Assembly (NCBI RefSeq): GCF_015277735.1
Contig: NZ_JADHDA010000005.1
Coordinates: 310,001 to 374,000 of the forward strand
DNA from: Psychrobacter sp. NG254
GTDB taxonomy: Bacteria > Pseudomonadota > Gammaproteobacteria > Pseudomonadales > Moraxellaceae
Length of the DNA: 64,000 bases
Direction: 5' to 3'
The notes beneath the pieces were generated by a model. The model did no database searches. It was not told the DNA's origin and worked only from the letters and a program-made list of their open reading frames with translations. Shown here piece after piece: positions 18,601 through 28,107 of the stretch. The position numbers were made by a program, and so were the translations under genes. The stretch's first letter is position 1; each line of letters opens with the position of its first letter.

Positions 18601-19932
18601 ATGATTTCATTCAATCCTCGTCAAACCTGCCTATGGATTCACCGTTATACAGGGCTTGCTATGGCAGCCTTTCTAATCATTGCCAGTATTACAGGTACTT
18701 TACTGGCTTTTCATGATGAACTCGATGATGTTTTCAATCATAAGCTGGCCCATATAGAATCACAAAACACGCCGGTACTCTCCATCGCTGAGCTTCATGA
18801 CAAGGTGATAACGACTTACCCAGAGCACAAGTTCTCAAGTATGCCAACGTCGATCGCAGCGGATAAATCCGTTGTATTTTCGGTTGACCGAAGCCGAGGC
18901 GATGATAAGGATATGGCCAAACCATCTTTTCAAGAGGTGTATGTCAATCCCCATACCAGTGCCATCATCGGTACTCGTGATAAGGAGGCGTGGGCATGGC
19001 ACAATACGATGTGGAAAGTATTTTGGTTACATCGTGAGTTATTGCTCGGGGATATTGGTAAATGGATATTGGGCATTGTTTCAGTGGTCTGGACGATCAA
19101 TTGTTTCATTGGTTTTTATCTAACCTTCCCGCGAGCAGTCAAATTAAATAAAACCAACATAGCCTCTGGCAAAAAGCGCGCCTCGTTTTTGAAGCGTTGG
19201 CTGCCTGCATGGAAAATCCGCCGCAAAACCAATCTCTTTAAGCTCAACTATGATCTGCATCATGCCTTTGGGCTATGGTTATGGCTCATGCTGTTTGTCA
19301 TTGCGTGGTCGAGTGTCGGGTTTAACTTGCAAGCGGTCTATCAGCCAGTGATGCAAGCGGTGGTCGGACTGACACCAAGAGAGGGAAAACCTGCCAAACC
19401 TGAGTCAGATAACGCTTCAAAACGAGAAGGTCGAGCAGATAGAACGGCACATTCAAATGCGCCCGCTAATGATCGCTTAAATGATGCAGATGTAAGTACT
19501 CAAGTAGTCAATAAGACCAATAGCATTGCCTATCTAAGCGCGCAAGCCGATAGTGCCGCACAGCAGAATGGCGTGTCGGTGCAGCAGCTATTGGGTATCC
19601 GCTGGGTCGAAGAAGACAAGCAATGGCAGATGCGTTTCAAAACAAACAGAGATATTGGCAAAAAAGGCGGTGCTTCTTCTATCACTGTTGATGCGGCAAC
19701 AGGCACTGTCGAGCGGGTTAATTTTGGTCATCAAGCTGCCTTTGGTAGTAAAGCAGACCAATGGCTCTCTACCCTGCATATGGGGCATATCAGCCAAGGT
19801 TGGGGACATCGATTGTACCAAGTGTTCTTGGCCATCATTGGTCTGGCGGTGGCGGTATTATCAGGGACGGGCGTCTATCTGTGGTGGAAAGGTCGACAGC
19901 AACGACTTAAAGCGTCGCAAAAACTTAAATAG
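18601..19932 (+). CDS. PepSY-associated transmembrane protein (iron-uptake linked)
   Basis: A 443-residue inner-membrane protein with four main hydrophobic segments (about 15-37, 145-180, 225-250 and 390-425). It begins WIHRYTGLAMAAFLIIASITGTLLAFHDEL, the PepSY_TM signature. Periplasmic PepSY-like stretches follow, and the end LHMGHISQGWGHRLYQVFLAIIG has conserved histidines. Relatives (PiuB, FhuF-linked and viciB-like proteins) accompany siderophore receptors and may reduce ferric siderophores via haem. Residues about 260-300 are a polar, charged insert. It lies between the receptor and the siderophore importer. Confidence 0.88.
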   Translation: MISFNPRQTCLWIHRYTGLAMAAFLIIASITGTLLAFHDELDDVFNHKLAHIESQNTPVLSIAELHDKVITTYPEHKFSSMPTSIAADKSVVFSVDRSRGDDKDMAKPSFQEVYVNPHTSAIIGTRDKEAWAWHNTMWKVFWLHRELLLGDIGKWILGIVSVVWTINCFIGFYLTFPRAVKLNKTNIASGKKRASFLKRWLPAWKIRRKTNLFKLNYDLHHAFGLWLWLMLFVIAWSSVGFNLQAVYQPVMQAVVGLTPREGKPAKPESDNASKREGRADRTAHSNAPANDRLNDADVSTQVVNKTNSIAYLSAQADSAAQQNGVSVQQLLGIRWVEEDKQWQMRFKTNRDIGKKGGASSITVDAATGTVERVNFGHQAAFGSKADQWLSTLHMGHISQGWGHRLYQVFLAIIGLAVAVLSGTGVYLWWKGRQQRLKASQKLK

Positions 19933-19956
19933 ATATTAAGACATAAAATTAATGTG

Positions 19957-20004
19957 CTCAATATAATGCTAGTACCAATGTGCTGGCACTATATTGAGTT
20001 TTTT
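19957..20004. terminator. Terminator between PepSY gene and siderophore importer
   Basis: CTCAATATA (19957-19965) pairs with TATATTGAG (19990-19998), with TGC/GCA pairing inside, and TTTTTTA follows. The genes on either side converge here. Confidence 0.8.
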
Positions 20005-20030
20005 ATTGCGTACTTGAGTCTAACCACTCA

Positions 20031-20789
20031 TTAAACCGTATCAACAATTACTGGACGTCCTTGATGACTTAGGACAGTGACATCGACGTTGTATAAATCT
20101 TTCATCGTTTCTTTAGTAATAACATCAGCAGGGCGACCAACAGCCGTCACTTCTCCTGCTTTCATCGTAACTACTGTATCTGCAAACTGTGCCGCTTGGT
20201 TGATATCATGCAGGACGATTACCACGGTTTTCTGCTGATTGTGGCTAAGCTGACGTAGTTCACGCATGAGTCGACCAGCATGATACATGTCTAGGTTGTT
20301 CAGTGGCTCATCGAGCAATAGATAGGGCGTATCCTGGCAGACAATCATAGCAATCAGCACGCGCTGACGCTGTCCACCTGATAGCGTTGACAAGAAACGC
20401 TCGGCAAGAGGCTCAAGCTCAAAGCGTTCGAGAATTTCTTGTACTTTTTGCTGATCGTCTGCGGTCGGTTGCCCTTGATGATAAGGATAACGACCAAACA
20501 TCAGTAGCTCATGTACGCGCAGGCGCCCTTGTACTTGATTGTCTTGCCCGAGCATTGCCACCGTCTTGGATAACGTCCGAGCATGGCAACTGGCGATATC
20601 ATGCTCACCAAAGCACACTTGCCCAGATTGTAGCGGTTGCAGGCGAGCCATGACCGAAAACAACGTAGATTTGCCCGCACCATTAGGCCCAATCAACGCA
20701 ATCACTTGGGCAGGTGGCAGAGACAATGTGATGTCATGCAAGATTTGTTGTTTACCAATATGATGCGAGATGTTGTTCAATGTAATCAT
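20031..20789 (-). CDS. Iron-siderophore ABC transporter ATP-binding protein (FecE/CeuD type)
   Basis: A 252-residue ATPase. Walker A GPNGAGKST is near residue 34, the signature LSGGQRQRV near 137 and Walker B YLLLDEP near 157, with VLHDINQAA as the H-loop. The sequence from MLGQDNQVQGRLRVHELLMFGRYP is typical of the VctC/FatE/CeuD group that energises siderophore import. It is the last gene of the four-gene importer unit, 96 bases after the second permease. Confidence 0.92.
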   Translation of the reverse strand: MITLNNISHHIGKQQILHDITLSLPPAQVIALIGPNGAGKSTLFSVMARLQPLQSGQVCFGEHDIASCHARTLSKTVAMLGQDNQVQGRLRVHELLMFGRYPYHQGQPTADDQQKVQEILERFELEPLAERFLSTLSGGQRQRVLIAMIVCQDTPYLLLDEPLNNLDMYHAGRLMRELRQLSHNQQKTVVIVLHDINQAAQFADTVVTMKAGEVTAVGRPADVITKETMKDLYNVDVTVLSHQGRPVIVDTV

Positions 20790-20885
20790 AGGGAGTCTTA
20801 TCTCAAAAGTCTGATCTTAAAAATCTTATAAATGACGCAAAGCAGCTCTCATCTAAGCGATAGTTTTTTTAGCAGTGACACTCAG

Positions 20886-21971
20886 TTATAAAGAGCGACG
20901 TTGAGACATAAAAATCAATACCAAGAACATCAATCCGCCCGCTAACTCTATCACCACCGATAATACACCTGCCATGTCGAGCACTTGCTCAAAGATCGTC
21001 TGACCGAGCACTAAGCAAATCATAGCGACCAAGCTGACCAATATCAGTCGTTCACTATGATACATATGGCGAGCGATACGGTTGGTCAAGGCGCAGACCA
21101 ATAGACCAAAGAAGGTTACTGGCCCAACCAATGCAGTGGCCGTAGCGACCAACACCGCAATAACGGTCAATAAGCCAAATGCCAGTCGCTGATAGTTAAT
21201 GCCAAGGTTGATCGCTTGCGCTTGACCGAGCATCAATACATCGCACTGGTAACGCCAGCGCCACACAAATATCGCAGTGATAGCACAGATAAATAAACTG
21301 ATACCCAGCAGCTGAGGGTTAACTGTGTTGAACTGTGCGTAACTAGCAGATTGCACCACCACAAAATCATCAGGATTGATCAGCCGTGCAATGAGTGCGG
21401 ACAAACTGCGAAATAACACGCCAAAGATCACACCTACTAATATCAAGCGCGTCAAATCCTGACTGCTTTTAGAAAATAGTAGCTTAAATAACAATAGAGA
21501 TGCCCCAAACATTAAGGCAATCTCTAGCGTGAATTTGGCAATAGGATCGAGACTGGTAAAGCTGATCGCACCTAAAAAGAAAACCAATAAGCTCTGCAAC
21601 AGAATGTAGAGTGAGTCAAACCCAAGTAGGGAGGGCGTTAAAATTGGATTGTGGGTCAACGTCTGGAACAGTAAGGTCGACACACCAATCGCATAGCCAA
21701 CCACCATCAGTGCCAGCAGTTTTTTGCCGCGCAGTGGCAGCGCAAAGTCCCAGTAACCATTGACATTAAGTGTCAGAAACAAAGCCATCGAAATGAGTAG
21801 AATGATGGCTGCGATAGATTTTGGATGATTAGCGATGAATGACCATAGTTTTGCTAGGCGACTCTGATCAGCGGTTGAATACTGGCTGTCTGGCGAAGAT
21901 AAGTTACCTATCGCTGTGCTGGTTTTGGTGGCACCAGTTTTTGTAGCAATAAGCTTAGTTGGTGAGAACAT
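20886..21971 (-). CDS. Iron-siderophore ABC transporter permease, second subunit (FecCD family)
   Basis: A 361-residue permease with an unusual polar N-terminal stretch of about 45 residues before the first membrane segment. Eight to ten hydrophobic helices follow. GVSTLLFQTLTHNPILTPSLLGFDSLYIL and the late GPVTFFGLLVCALTNRI are FecCD hallmarks, the latter being the ATPase-contact region. It pairs with the upstream permease at 22055 to form the heterodimeric channel. Confidence 0.92.
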   Translation of the reverse strand: MFSPTKLIATKTGATKTSTAIGNLSSPDSQYSTADQSRLAKLWSFIANHPKSIAAIILLISMALFLTLNVNGYWDFALPLRGKKLLALMVVGYAIGVSTLLFQTLTHNPILTPSLLGFDSLYILLQSLLVFFLGAISFTSLDPIAKFTLEIALMFGASLLLFKLLFSKSSQDLTRLILVGVIFGVLFRSLSALIARLINPDDFVVVQSASYAQFNTVNPQLLGISLFICAITAIFVWRWRYQCDVLMLGQAQAINLGINYQRLAFGLLTVIAVLVATATALVGPVTFFGLLVCALTNRIARHMYHSERLILVSLVAMICLVLGQTIFEQVLDMAGVLSVVIELAGGLMFLVLIFMSQRRSL

Positions 21972-22054
21972 ACAAAAATCCTATGGTGCCAAGCCCTATT
22001 AAAGCCAAAAATGAACGATGGTAAGTGACCCTTAAAAGGTTGACACTCGCGATG

Positions 22055-23110
22055 CTACTGCTCAGAGGGCGCTCGCAATAACAGCCATAAAAACAGCACT
22101 GTACCAACCACGCCAAAGACCGTGGCGACAGGCACTTCAAACGGATAGCGAATCGAGCGCCCGATAATATCGCATAGCAGCACAGCTGAAGCACCCAATA
22201 GCGCGACTGCTGGCAGGCTACGACGTAACTTATCACCCATTAATCGGCTCACGATATTGGGTACGACCAAACCAATAAAAGGAATCATGCCAACAGTTAC
22301 GACGACGACCGCGCTCATCATGGCGACCATACCAACGCCAATCCAAGTGACCTGACGCTTACTGATACCTAGGTTCAATGCGATATTGTCACCCAAACCG
22401 ACGATGGTCAGCTTGTCGGCTATGATATAGGCCAATACGCACAGCGCACCCGTCAGCCACAACAGCTCATAGCGTCCGGCCAATACGCCCGAAAAATCAC
22501 CAAACTGCCAGACGCTCAGCATCTGTAGTGACTCAGTTTGATAGGCGATAAAGGTAGTCACTGCTTCAATAATACCGCCAAAAACAATGCCAATCAGTGG
22601 AATCATCAAAAAATCGGTAGGCGGAATACGGTGAATCAGCAGCATAAATAGCATCATACCGAACACTGCAGCGATGGTTGCCACGCTCATTTTGACAATG
22701 AGTGCACTGGCAGGGAACAGCAGACTGACCACCAGCAAACCAAGTGCAGCGCTTTGAGTCGCACCGACCATAGAGGGCTCGACGAAGCGGTTTTTGAGCA
22801 CCACTTGAATAATCATCCCAGCCACTGCCATCGCAATACCAGTCAAAATAATAGCGATGGTGCGGGGTATGCGGCTGACTAATAGGAGTGAGCTATCGGA
22901 ATTGGCACTCTGAGTCAGAAGGCTCTGCAGGATACCTGACCATGAAAAGTCAGCCACACCAATAGACAAACTCAATAACACCAAAAGCCCCATGACAATG
23001 AGGCTTGCTGTATTGATGAACCACGGTGGTATGACAGTACATCGATATTTATGGTCTAGAGACTTGCTGGGGTTGATCCCAGCATGAGCACGGTGTGAAA
23101 ATAACGACAT
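22055..23110 (-). CDS. Iron-siderophore ABC transporter permease, first subunit (FecCD family)
   Basis: A 351-residue permease. Typical motifs are SRIPRTIAIILTGIAMAVAGMIIQ, NRFVEPSMVGATQSAALGLL and GMIPFIGLVVPNIVSRLMGDKLRRSLP, the coupling helix. It starts 81 bases after the binding-protein stop and is followed after 83 bases by the second permease. Two different permease genes are usual for FatCD, CeuBC and VctDG importers. Confidence 0.93.
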   Translation of the reverse strand: MSLFSHRAHAGINPSKSLDHKYRCTVIPPWFINTASLIVMGLLVLLSLSIGVADFSWSGILQSLLTQSANSDSSLLLVSRIPRTIAIILTGIAMAVAGMIIQVVLKNRFVEPSMVGATQSAALGLLVVSLLFPASALIVKMSVATIAAVFGMMLFMLLIHRIPPTDFLMIPLIGIVFGGIIEAVTTFIAYQTESLQMLSVWQFGDFSGVLAGRYELLWLTGALCVLAYIIADKLTIVGLGDNIALNLGISKRQVTWIGVGMVAMMSAVVVVTVGMIPFIGLVVPNIVSRLMGDKLRRSLPAVALLGASAVLLCDIIGRSIRYPFEVPVATVFGVVGTVLFLWLLLRAPSEQ

Positions 23111-23191
23111 AATCTCTACTGGCTTAAAAATGAGCAGTGTTAAAGGTAGTAATACTTACTAGCATAACAATCGACTGTATAGCAAACGACA

Positions 23192-24247
23192 TTATTTAGT
23201 GCTAGTAAACGCGCCCTTAATCGTTGTCAAATCCTGCATCCATTGATAGTAGCCGCCAAATGCTAAGTAAGAGTCTGGGCTAAGATAAACCACTTGCTGC
23301 TTGCTCCATGCATTGGTCTGAGCAACCAATGGATTGTCTAATACTGCCTTGGCACCAATACCATCTTCACCAATCGCGGCACTGCGGTCAATGACAAATA
23401 ACCAATCTGGATTGGCTTTTTGGATGTACTCAAAAGAGATCGGCTGACCATGAGGCGCATCGGCAATTTTGTCATCTGCCATCGGTACACCTAACACAGT
23501 GTGGATAAAGCCATAGCGAGACTTGTCACCATAGGCTGACATTTTATTGCCATTGACCATGACGACTAGGCCAGTACCTTTATTGTCTTTCGTCAGATTT
23601 TTGGTCTCAGTTATGAGTCCATCTATGTTCTGTTGTAGCTTAGCTGCCTGATCACTTTTACCGAATAGAGCACCTAGATCATGCAAACGCTGCTTGCTTG
23701 ATTCATAGATGTTTGCCGTATCAATGCTCATATCTAATGTTGGGGCGATACTTGATAGCTCGTTGTATTTTTCTGCCATACGCGAGCCGACCAAGATGGC
23801 TTGTGGCTGCATGGCATTCAACGCTTCAAGATCTGGCTCAAACACCGTACCAACAGATTTTGGCTCAGGTTGAGTCTTAGCGTGCAAATTATCTAGTTTT
23901 AGACCACTTGGCGCGCCATCTACTGCCACATCAAGCGCTGCCAAATCTTGCATCAGCGTCATGTCATAAACGACGAGCGGTGAGGGATTGATTGCGAGCT
24001 CTACATCACCTTTTACTGTATCAATCATAATTTTTTCAGCAGAGACGGCATCGTTGCTCGCCACGTTCGCTGATTCATCAGCCGTTGGGTTTTCGGTTTT
24101 GGCATCGGCTGGCTCAGAGTCATTAGAATCAGGAGCGCTACAGCCTGCCAAGCCGGCAGTTGCTATCATCGCTGTCATAACAACAGTCAATAATGGGCGT
24201 TTGAAAAAAGGCGTAGTAGGTTGGCTAGATGATAGGGTAGTAGGCAT
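23192..24247 (-). CDS. Siderophore-binding lipoprotein (FatB/CeuE/YclQ type)
   Basis: A 351-residue periplasmic binding protein. The long signal region ends in a lipobox GLAGC near residue 35, followed by a Ser/Glu/Asp/Asn-rich linker to about residue 70. The core has VVYDMTLMQDLAALDV, VFEPDLEALNAMQPQAILVGSR and SYLAFGGYYQWMQDL, the pattern of the FatB cluster (class III binding proteins for anguibactin, petrobactin or catecholates). It is first in the importer unit, with a Fur-like site about 180 bases upstream. Confidence 0.9.
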   Translation of the reverse strand: MPTTLSSSQPTTPFFKRPLLTVVMTAMIATAGLAGCSAPDSNDSEPADAKTENPTADESANVASNDAVSAEKIMIDTVKGDVELAINPSPLVVYDMTLMQDLAALDVAVDGAPSGLKLDNLHAKTQPEPKSVGTVFEPDLEALNAMQPQAILVGSRMAEKYNELSSIAPTLDMSIDTANIYESSKQRLHDLGALFGKSDQAAKLQQNIDGLITETKNLTKDNKGTGLVVMVNGNKMSAYGDKSRYGFIHTVLGVPMADDKIADAPHGQPISFEYIQKANPDWLFVIDRSAAIGEDGIGAKAVLDNPLVAQTNAWSKQQVVYLSPDSYLAFGGYYQWMQDLTTIKGAFTSTK

Positions 24248-24429
24248 AGTAAACTCGGTATATCGAAAAATGTGTGAGCAATATTTTATGGCGTGTCTTC
24301 AACGTGAAAGTAGTCATAAAAATGGCAATTAACTTTGAATTTTTGATGCTGCGTATTTTTAGCAAAACGGCATGAGCAAATCAGACAGCCGTCATGATAA
24401 AGTAGTTGAGACTCATTATCAATATAAAT

Positions 24430-24448
24430 GATAATGGTTTTTATTAGC
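24430..24448. promoter_or_regulatory. Fur box upstream of the siderophore importer
   Basis: GATAATG followed by TTTTTATTAGC agrees with the Fur consensus at 14 of 19 positions by hand count. A second CATTATC (24414-24420) forms an inverted pair with GATAATG, so two overlapping sites are possible. It lies in the 463-base spacer between the divergent importer and tonB units. Confidence 0.55.
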
Positions 24449-24638
24449 AATACTTGTCGTGTTAAAAAATAACTGGTGACATCTGATGCTATGAGGGTTA
24501 TGTACGACCTCGATGATGAGACGTAATGGACAAATGATATCGATTAAAACGAAAGATTTGATGAACACAGCTGCCAAAAAACCTAGGTGTCAAAGCTAGG
24601 TGTTAAAGACAGTTTGGAAAGATAAAATATTATAAATT

Positions 24639-24657
24639 ATTATTGATAATAATTATC
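24639..24657. promoter_or_regulatory. Fur box upstream of tonB
   Basis: The site contains the perfect palindrome GATAATAATTATC (24645-24657) and agrees with the 19-base Fur consensus at 15 positions by hand count. It ends 53 bases before the tonB start, so the TonB-ExbB-ExbD system is probably iron-repressed along with the importer. Confidence 0.75.
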
Positions 24658-24710
24658 GTTTGCATTATTATCTACGCCATTCTACTCTGAGTAATAAACA
24701 TTAGGCTGTT

Positions 24711-25682
24711 ATGAGTTCAACGGATTTAGACGCGCCACCACTTAGCTCAATACTGCTCGCTGTGATAGTCGTCATAGGACTACATGTGCTCACAGCAGTT
24801 GCCTTGGTGGCGATCAAAACACCTAAGCCAATACCTGAACCCCCAAAAAATACGCCACCTGTTGAGATACAGTTTGTGACGCTACCTGCTAAGACTGAGT
24901 CGCCTAAAACCCAAGTACAGGCAGAAAAACTACCAGCACCTGCCAAAAAAGAAGCACCACCACCGGTAAAGTCTCAACCAAAACAGCCACAAAAAACAGA
25001 GCCCGAACCTAGAAAACCTACTAAGACGCCCAAGACAATAGAAAAACCGGCAGAGTCTGTCGTAAAAAAACCAAAACCTAAAACGCTGCCTGTAATCGCT
25101 AAAGAACAGACACCGTCTGAAACCAAGCAAAAACCAATATTGCCCAAACCAGAGGTCGATACGTCAGCCGCTGATGAGCAGCGCAGACTCACTGAGGCAC
25201 AAGCCAAAAAATCAGAACTAGAAGCGCATGCGAAAGCCGCTCAAGAAGCGAAAAGAGTCGCGGATGCCAAAGCAGAAGCCCAAGCAAAAGCTGCTAGAGA
25301 AGCAGCGGCAGCTAAGGCGACAAAAGATGCTGCGGCAGCCGCACAGGCTAAAGCTGCCGCTGAGGCAGCAGCGCAAAGTGATGAGCCGGTAAGTTTCACC
25401 GCCACTTCGGCCAACTGGGCCTCTGCGCCAAACCTCAGCTTCCCTGATCGTGCTGCCCGTCGTGCACGCTCAGGTGACACGCTCAATGTGGTGTTGGTAT
25501 TACGAGTCAACAAGCAAGGCGGTATTGATAGTGTGCGAGTGGCCACCTCTTCGGGTAACCCTCTGCTAGATAAAGAAGCCCAGCGTCAAGTGCGATCAGG
25601 CAAGTTCAAACCTTTTACTAATAAGAATGGTGCACCTGTAGTAGGCAATGTGACCCTGCCTATCAGCTATACCGTTCCTTAA
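24711..25682 (+). CDS. tonB: Energy transducer TonB
   Basis: A 323-residue protein. A single N-terminal membrane helix (about residues 13-33) is followed by a Pro/Lys/Glu-rich span (about 40-145). An Ala/Lys/Glu-rich stretch (about 150-220) probably forms a long helix, as in TolA. The C-terminal domain (about 230-323) has SFPDRAARRARSGDTLNVVLVLRVNKQGG and ends PISYTVP, the TonB fold that contacts receptor TonB boxes. AGG precedes ATG 24711. TonB is the first of three adjacent genes with exbB and exbD. Confidence 0.92.
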   Translation: MSSTDLDAPPLSSILLAVIVVIGLHVLTAVALVAIKTPKPIPEPPKNTPPVEIQFVTLPAKTESPKTQVQAEKLPAPAKKEAPPPVKSQPKQPQKTEPEPRKPTKTPKTIEKPAESVVKKPKPKTLPVIAKEQTPSETKQKPILPKPEVDTSAADEQRRLTEAQAKKSELEAHAKAAQEAKRVADAKAEAQAKAAREAAAAKATKDAAAAAQAKAAAEAAAQSDEPVSFTATSANWASAPNLSFPDRAARRARSGDTLNVVLVLRVNKQGGIDSVRVATSSGNPLLDKEAQRQVRSGKFKPFTNKNGAPVVGNVTLPISYTVP

Positions 25683-25790
25683 GTAGTTATATTTTATAAC
25701 AACGTATGTACCAATAATCTTTCATAATCAGTCTAGACATGATGCTTGCTACGGTAGCATTTGATTGTACAAAACATTAAGGAGTCTGAA

Positions 25791-26471
25791 ATGGACTTTA
25801 TGCAATACTGGCAGATCAGCGACATGGTGACAAAAACGTTGTTCTTTTTGTTGCTTGCATTATCTATTCTCTCTTGGGTGACAGGTATCGTCCGCGTATT
25901 GCAAAGCCGTAAACTGGCGGCTAACGTGGCAGATGATTTAAGTCATCAGCTGCAGGCAAGACAGCAGGATTTGATAGGTTCTGATGCTGCCACTCGCCGT
26001 TTGGTGACTGAGCAGACTTTGCTCAAGCACATCGGTCGCTATCGTTTTGCAAGCGAGCGCGGTTTGCCTATTTTGGGTACGACAGCAGCGATTGCACCGT
26101 TCATTGGCTTGTTTGGGACAGTATGGGGTATTTTCCATGCCTTGCACAATATCGGTATGAGCGGGCAGGCAGGACTAGGACAAGTGGCGGGGCCTGTGGG
26201 TGAAGCACTGATTATGACAGGCCTTGGTATTGCTGTCGCCATTCCAGCCGTGGTGTTTTATAACCTTGCTGTACGTATCAATCGCCGCATCATGTATCAG
26301 GCCAATGATAGAGCGCATGATTTATTGGCACAATCGACTGGCCTAGCGGGCACAGCACCATCTGCGGTCAATAATTCTGCACCAGTATCTGCTGCAAAAT
26401 CTATGAGCTCATCGGCAGCAGATACTCAAAACACGAGCCATTATAGTAACGCCGTATCAAAGCAGCTGTAA
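25791..26471 (+). CDS. exbB: ExbB, MotA/TolQ/ExbB proton channel protein
   Basis: A 226-residue inner-membrane protein. AAGGAG lies seven bases before ATG 25791, which decides the start against an earlier in-frame codon at 25761. Three hydrophobic segments lie at about 12-37, 102-125 and 145-172. The motif ERGLPILGTTAAIAPFIGLFGTVWGI and GPVGEALIMTGLGIAVAIPAVVFYN is the conserved ExbB/TolQ core. The C-terminal 45 residues are Ser/Ala/Asn-rich and not conserved. It is 108 bases after tonB. Confidence 0.94.
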   Translation: MDFMQYWQISDMVTKTLFFLLLALSILSWVTGIVRVLQSRKLAANVADDLSHQLQARQQDLIGSDAATRRLVTEQTLLKHIGRYRFASERGLPILGTTAAIAPFIGLFGTVWGIFHALHNIGMSGQAGLGQVAGPVGEALIMTGLGIAVAIPAVVFYNLAVRINRRIMYQANDRAHDLLAQSTGLAGTAPSAVNNSAPVSAAKSMSSSAADTQNTSHYSNAVSKQL

Positions 26472-26602
26472 CAGGCACCGATAAGTATAGCTACACCCGC
26501 TAAAATAATGAATCGATAGATAAGCCAATGAATCAGTCAGCGTATGAGTATCACTGAGCTATTTTGGCTATATAAAAAGAACCAACAGCATTGAGAGTAA
26601 TT

Positions 26603-27004
26603 ATGGCATTTCAACTGGGCGATGATGATGTACGCAGCATGGATGAGATGAATCTCATTCCGCTGATCGATATCATGTTGGTATTGATGATTATCTTTTT
26701 ATTGACAGCAACCGTGCTGAATCCAACAGTACCTTTAGATCTGCCAGAGACCAGTGCGTCGGTGAACGAGACACCGCCAGAAGCCATTCAGATCAGTATT
26801 GATAAAGATGCAGGGATATTTTGGGACAGTGATCCCATCAGTATGGAGGAGCTGGAGACGCGCTTGCAACAGCAAGGGGCTGCTGGCAAAGACCCTTCTA
26901 TACAACTGCGTGCGGATAAAGAAGGTAAGTACGACACGGTGGCTCAAGTGTTGGCAGCAGCCAGTGAAGCGGGACTGAGCAAGATAGCCTTTGTCAATGA
27001 GTAA
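26603..27004 (+). CDS. exbD: ExbD, biopolymer transport protein
   Basis: A 133-residue protein with one membrane helix. MNLIPLIDIMLVLMIIFLLTAT carries the essential membrane Asp (in PLIDIM) of the proton path. The periplasmic domain ends with LRADKEGKYDTVAQVLAAASEAGLSKIAFV. ATG 26603, with GAGAG upstream, is preferred to a TTG four codons earlier. Together with ExbB it powers TonB from the proton motive force. Confidence 0.94.
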   Translation: MAFQLGDDDVRSMDEMNLIPLIDIMLVLMIIFLLTATVLNPTVPLDLPETSASVNETPPEAIQISIDKDAGIFWDSDPISMEELETRLQQQGAAGKDPSIQLRADKEGKYDTVAQVLAAASEAGLSKIAFVNE

Positions 27005-27121
27005 AGCAACGCTATAAAAGGTATGGTTTTTGACATGATTGCCATCAGGCAGTTGCTAGATAGCCAACCACCGAGATGGTAGCTAATATAACGATAAAAT
27101 AAAAACAATAAAATACTTTTT

Positions 27122-27172
27122 AACCTCACTAAGTACTTAAACCTCAAATTAAGTACTCAGTGGGGTTTTCTT
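27122..27172. terminator. Bidirectional terminator after exbD
   Basis: AACCTCACTAAGTACTT pairs with AAGTACTCAGTGGGGTT (one mismatch and one G-U pair) around a 12-base loop, then TTCTTTTT. The DUF2799 gene converges from the other side, two bases further on. Confidence 0.8.
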
Positions 27173-27173
27173 T

Positions 27174-27707
27174 TTACCAGCCATACCGATATGGATGATA
27201 ACCCAAACCTAGGTGCCCGTAGCCAAAGGGATAAGGCGAGCGCAAGTAATCGAGATCGCGCTGACGGATATGATAGTAGCGTCCTTGAGAGTACGCTTCT
27301 TCTAATTTCTCGATACCTTCTAGTGGGCAAACAGGCTGCCACTCATATCCTTCACGGCCTATTTTATAGGCATTGAGCTCGGTGCAGTAGTTTTTGAGCC
27401 CGAGCTGGCGACCTTGTTCCCACTGGATGCGATTGGGTGTTGCAGCGCCTATGCTGGCGCAGCTGTTGGCGTAGTGCCCAAAATATGCCCCTGAGCGACC
27501 AATACTACCATCTGCATGACCGACTTCTTTCCAGTTACTGGTTTGGCATTGCTGGGGGGTTAGACTTTGAGTAGTGGCACAGCCCGAGATTGCCAGCACG
27601 ACTAAGCCCATTAATAACAGACTTACGCTGGATTTACTCATGAGCTTGCTTGTTAGCTTGCGAGCGTTATGATTGCTCGATGAGTTTGGCTTGATAAGAT
27701 AATTCAT
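27174..27707 (-). CDS. DUF2799 domain lipoprotein
   Basis: A 177-residue lipoprotein. A basic, Ser/Asn-rich leader of about 24 residues precedes the hydrophobic segment and lipobox AISGC (Cys near residue 43). The mature part contains CQTSNWKEVGHADGSIGRSGAYFGHYANSCA and QGRQLGLKNYCTELNAYKIGREG, the DUF2799 pattern with paired cysteines. The end is Tyr/Gly/Pro-rich. AGG sits before ATG 27707; a later Met23 would give a shorter signal. Function is unknown; an envelope location is likely. Confidence 0.85.
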   Translation of the reverse strand: MNYLIKPNSSSNHNARKLTSKLMSKSSVSLLLMGLVVLAISGCATTQSLTPQQCQTSNWKEVGHADGSIGRSGAYFGHYANSCASIGAATPNRIQWEQGRQLGLKNYCTELNAYKIGREGYEWQPVCPLEGIEKLEEAYSQGRYYHIRQRDLDYLRSPYPFGYGHLGLGYHPYRYGW

Positions 27708-27960
27708 AATAAACCTGCGCGCGTTTAAAATTATGGTTTATCATAGCACTTTTTTGGGTAGACAAGTTTTTGTCAGCTTTTATCACAGGGTTGTCTATAC
27801 GTGTTAACTATATGATTTAACAGTATAACGAATGAGTTTATAGTGAGTGAGAGTGCCCGTTGTTGGGTGCTTATTAATAAGGACTGCTTGATTTTTAAAG
27901 GTTTGCGCTCATTATAAGTCTTTATAGATATAGAGGCGGCAGTTATAAGTCGCGATATTG

Positions 27961-28059
27961 TATAGTCAATCCTCTATAACAGCGTTAACCTCGGTTGAAG
28001 TATCACAGTTACCTCTGCACTCGGTTGACCTGACGCTCTTTTAAACTGAGTTAACTATA
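27961..28059 (+). repeat. MITE-like element, copy 2 (99 bp)
   Basis: It begins TATAGTCAAT and ends GTTAACTATA. The internal GCACTCGGTT is identical to that of copy 1 at 8357. It is the most diverged and shortest copy. It lies in a 400-base gene-free spacer, 48 bases before the next start codon, so it could supply promoter or leader sequence to that gene. Confidence 0.6.
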
Positions 28060-28107
28060 TTTAAGCTGTATAGCATCATTTTCATTTCGTCAAAAGGTCA
28101 GACCGTT

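Noticed and set aside
24930..25546. Minus-strand frames inside tonB
   Set aside because: They are antisense translations of the Pro/Lys/Ala-rich low-complexity tonB region.
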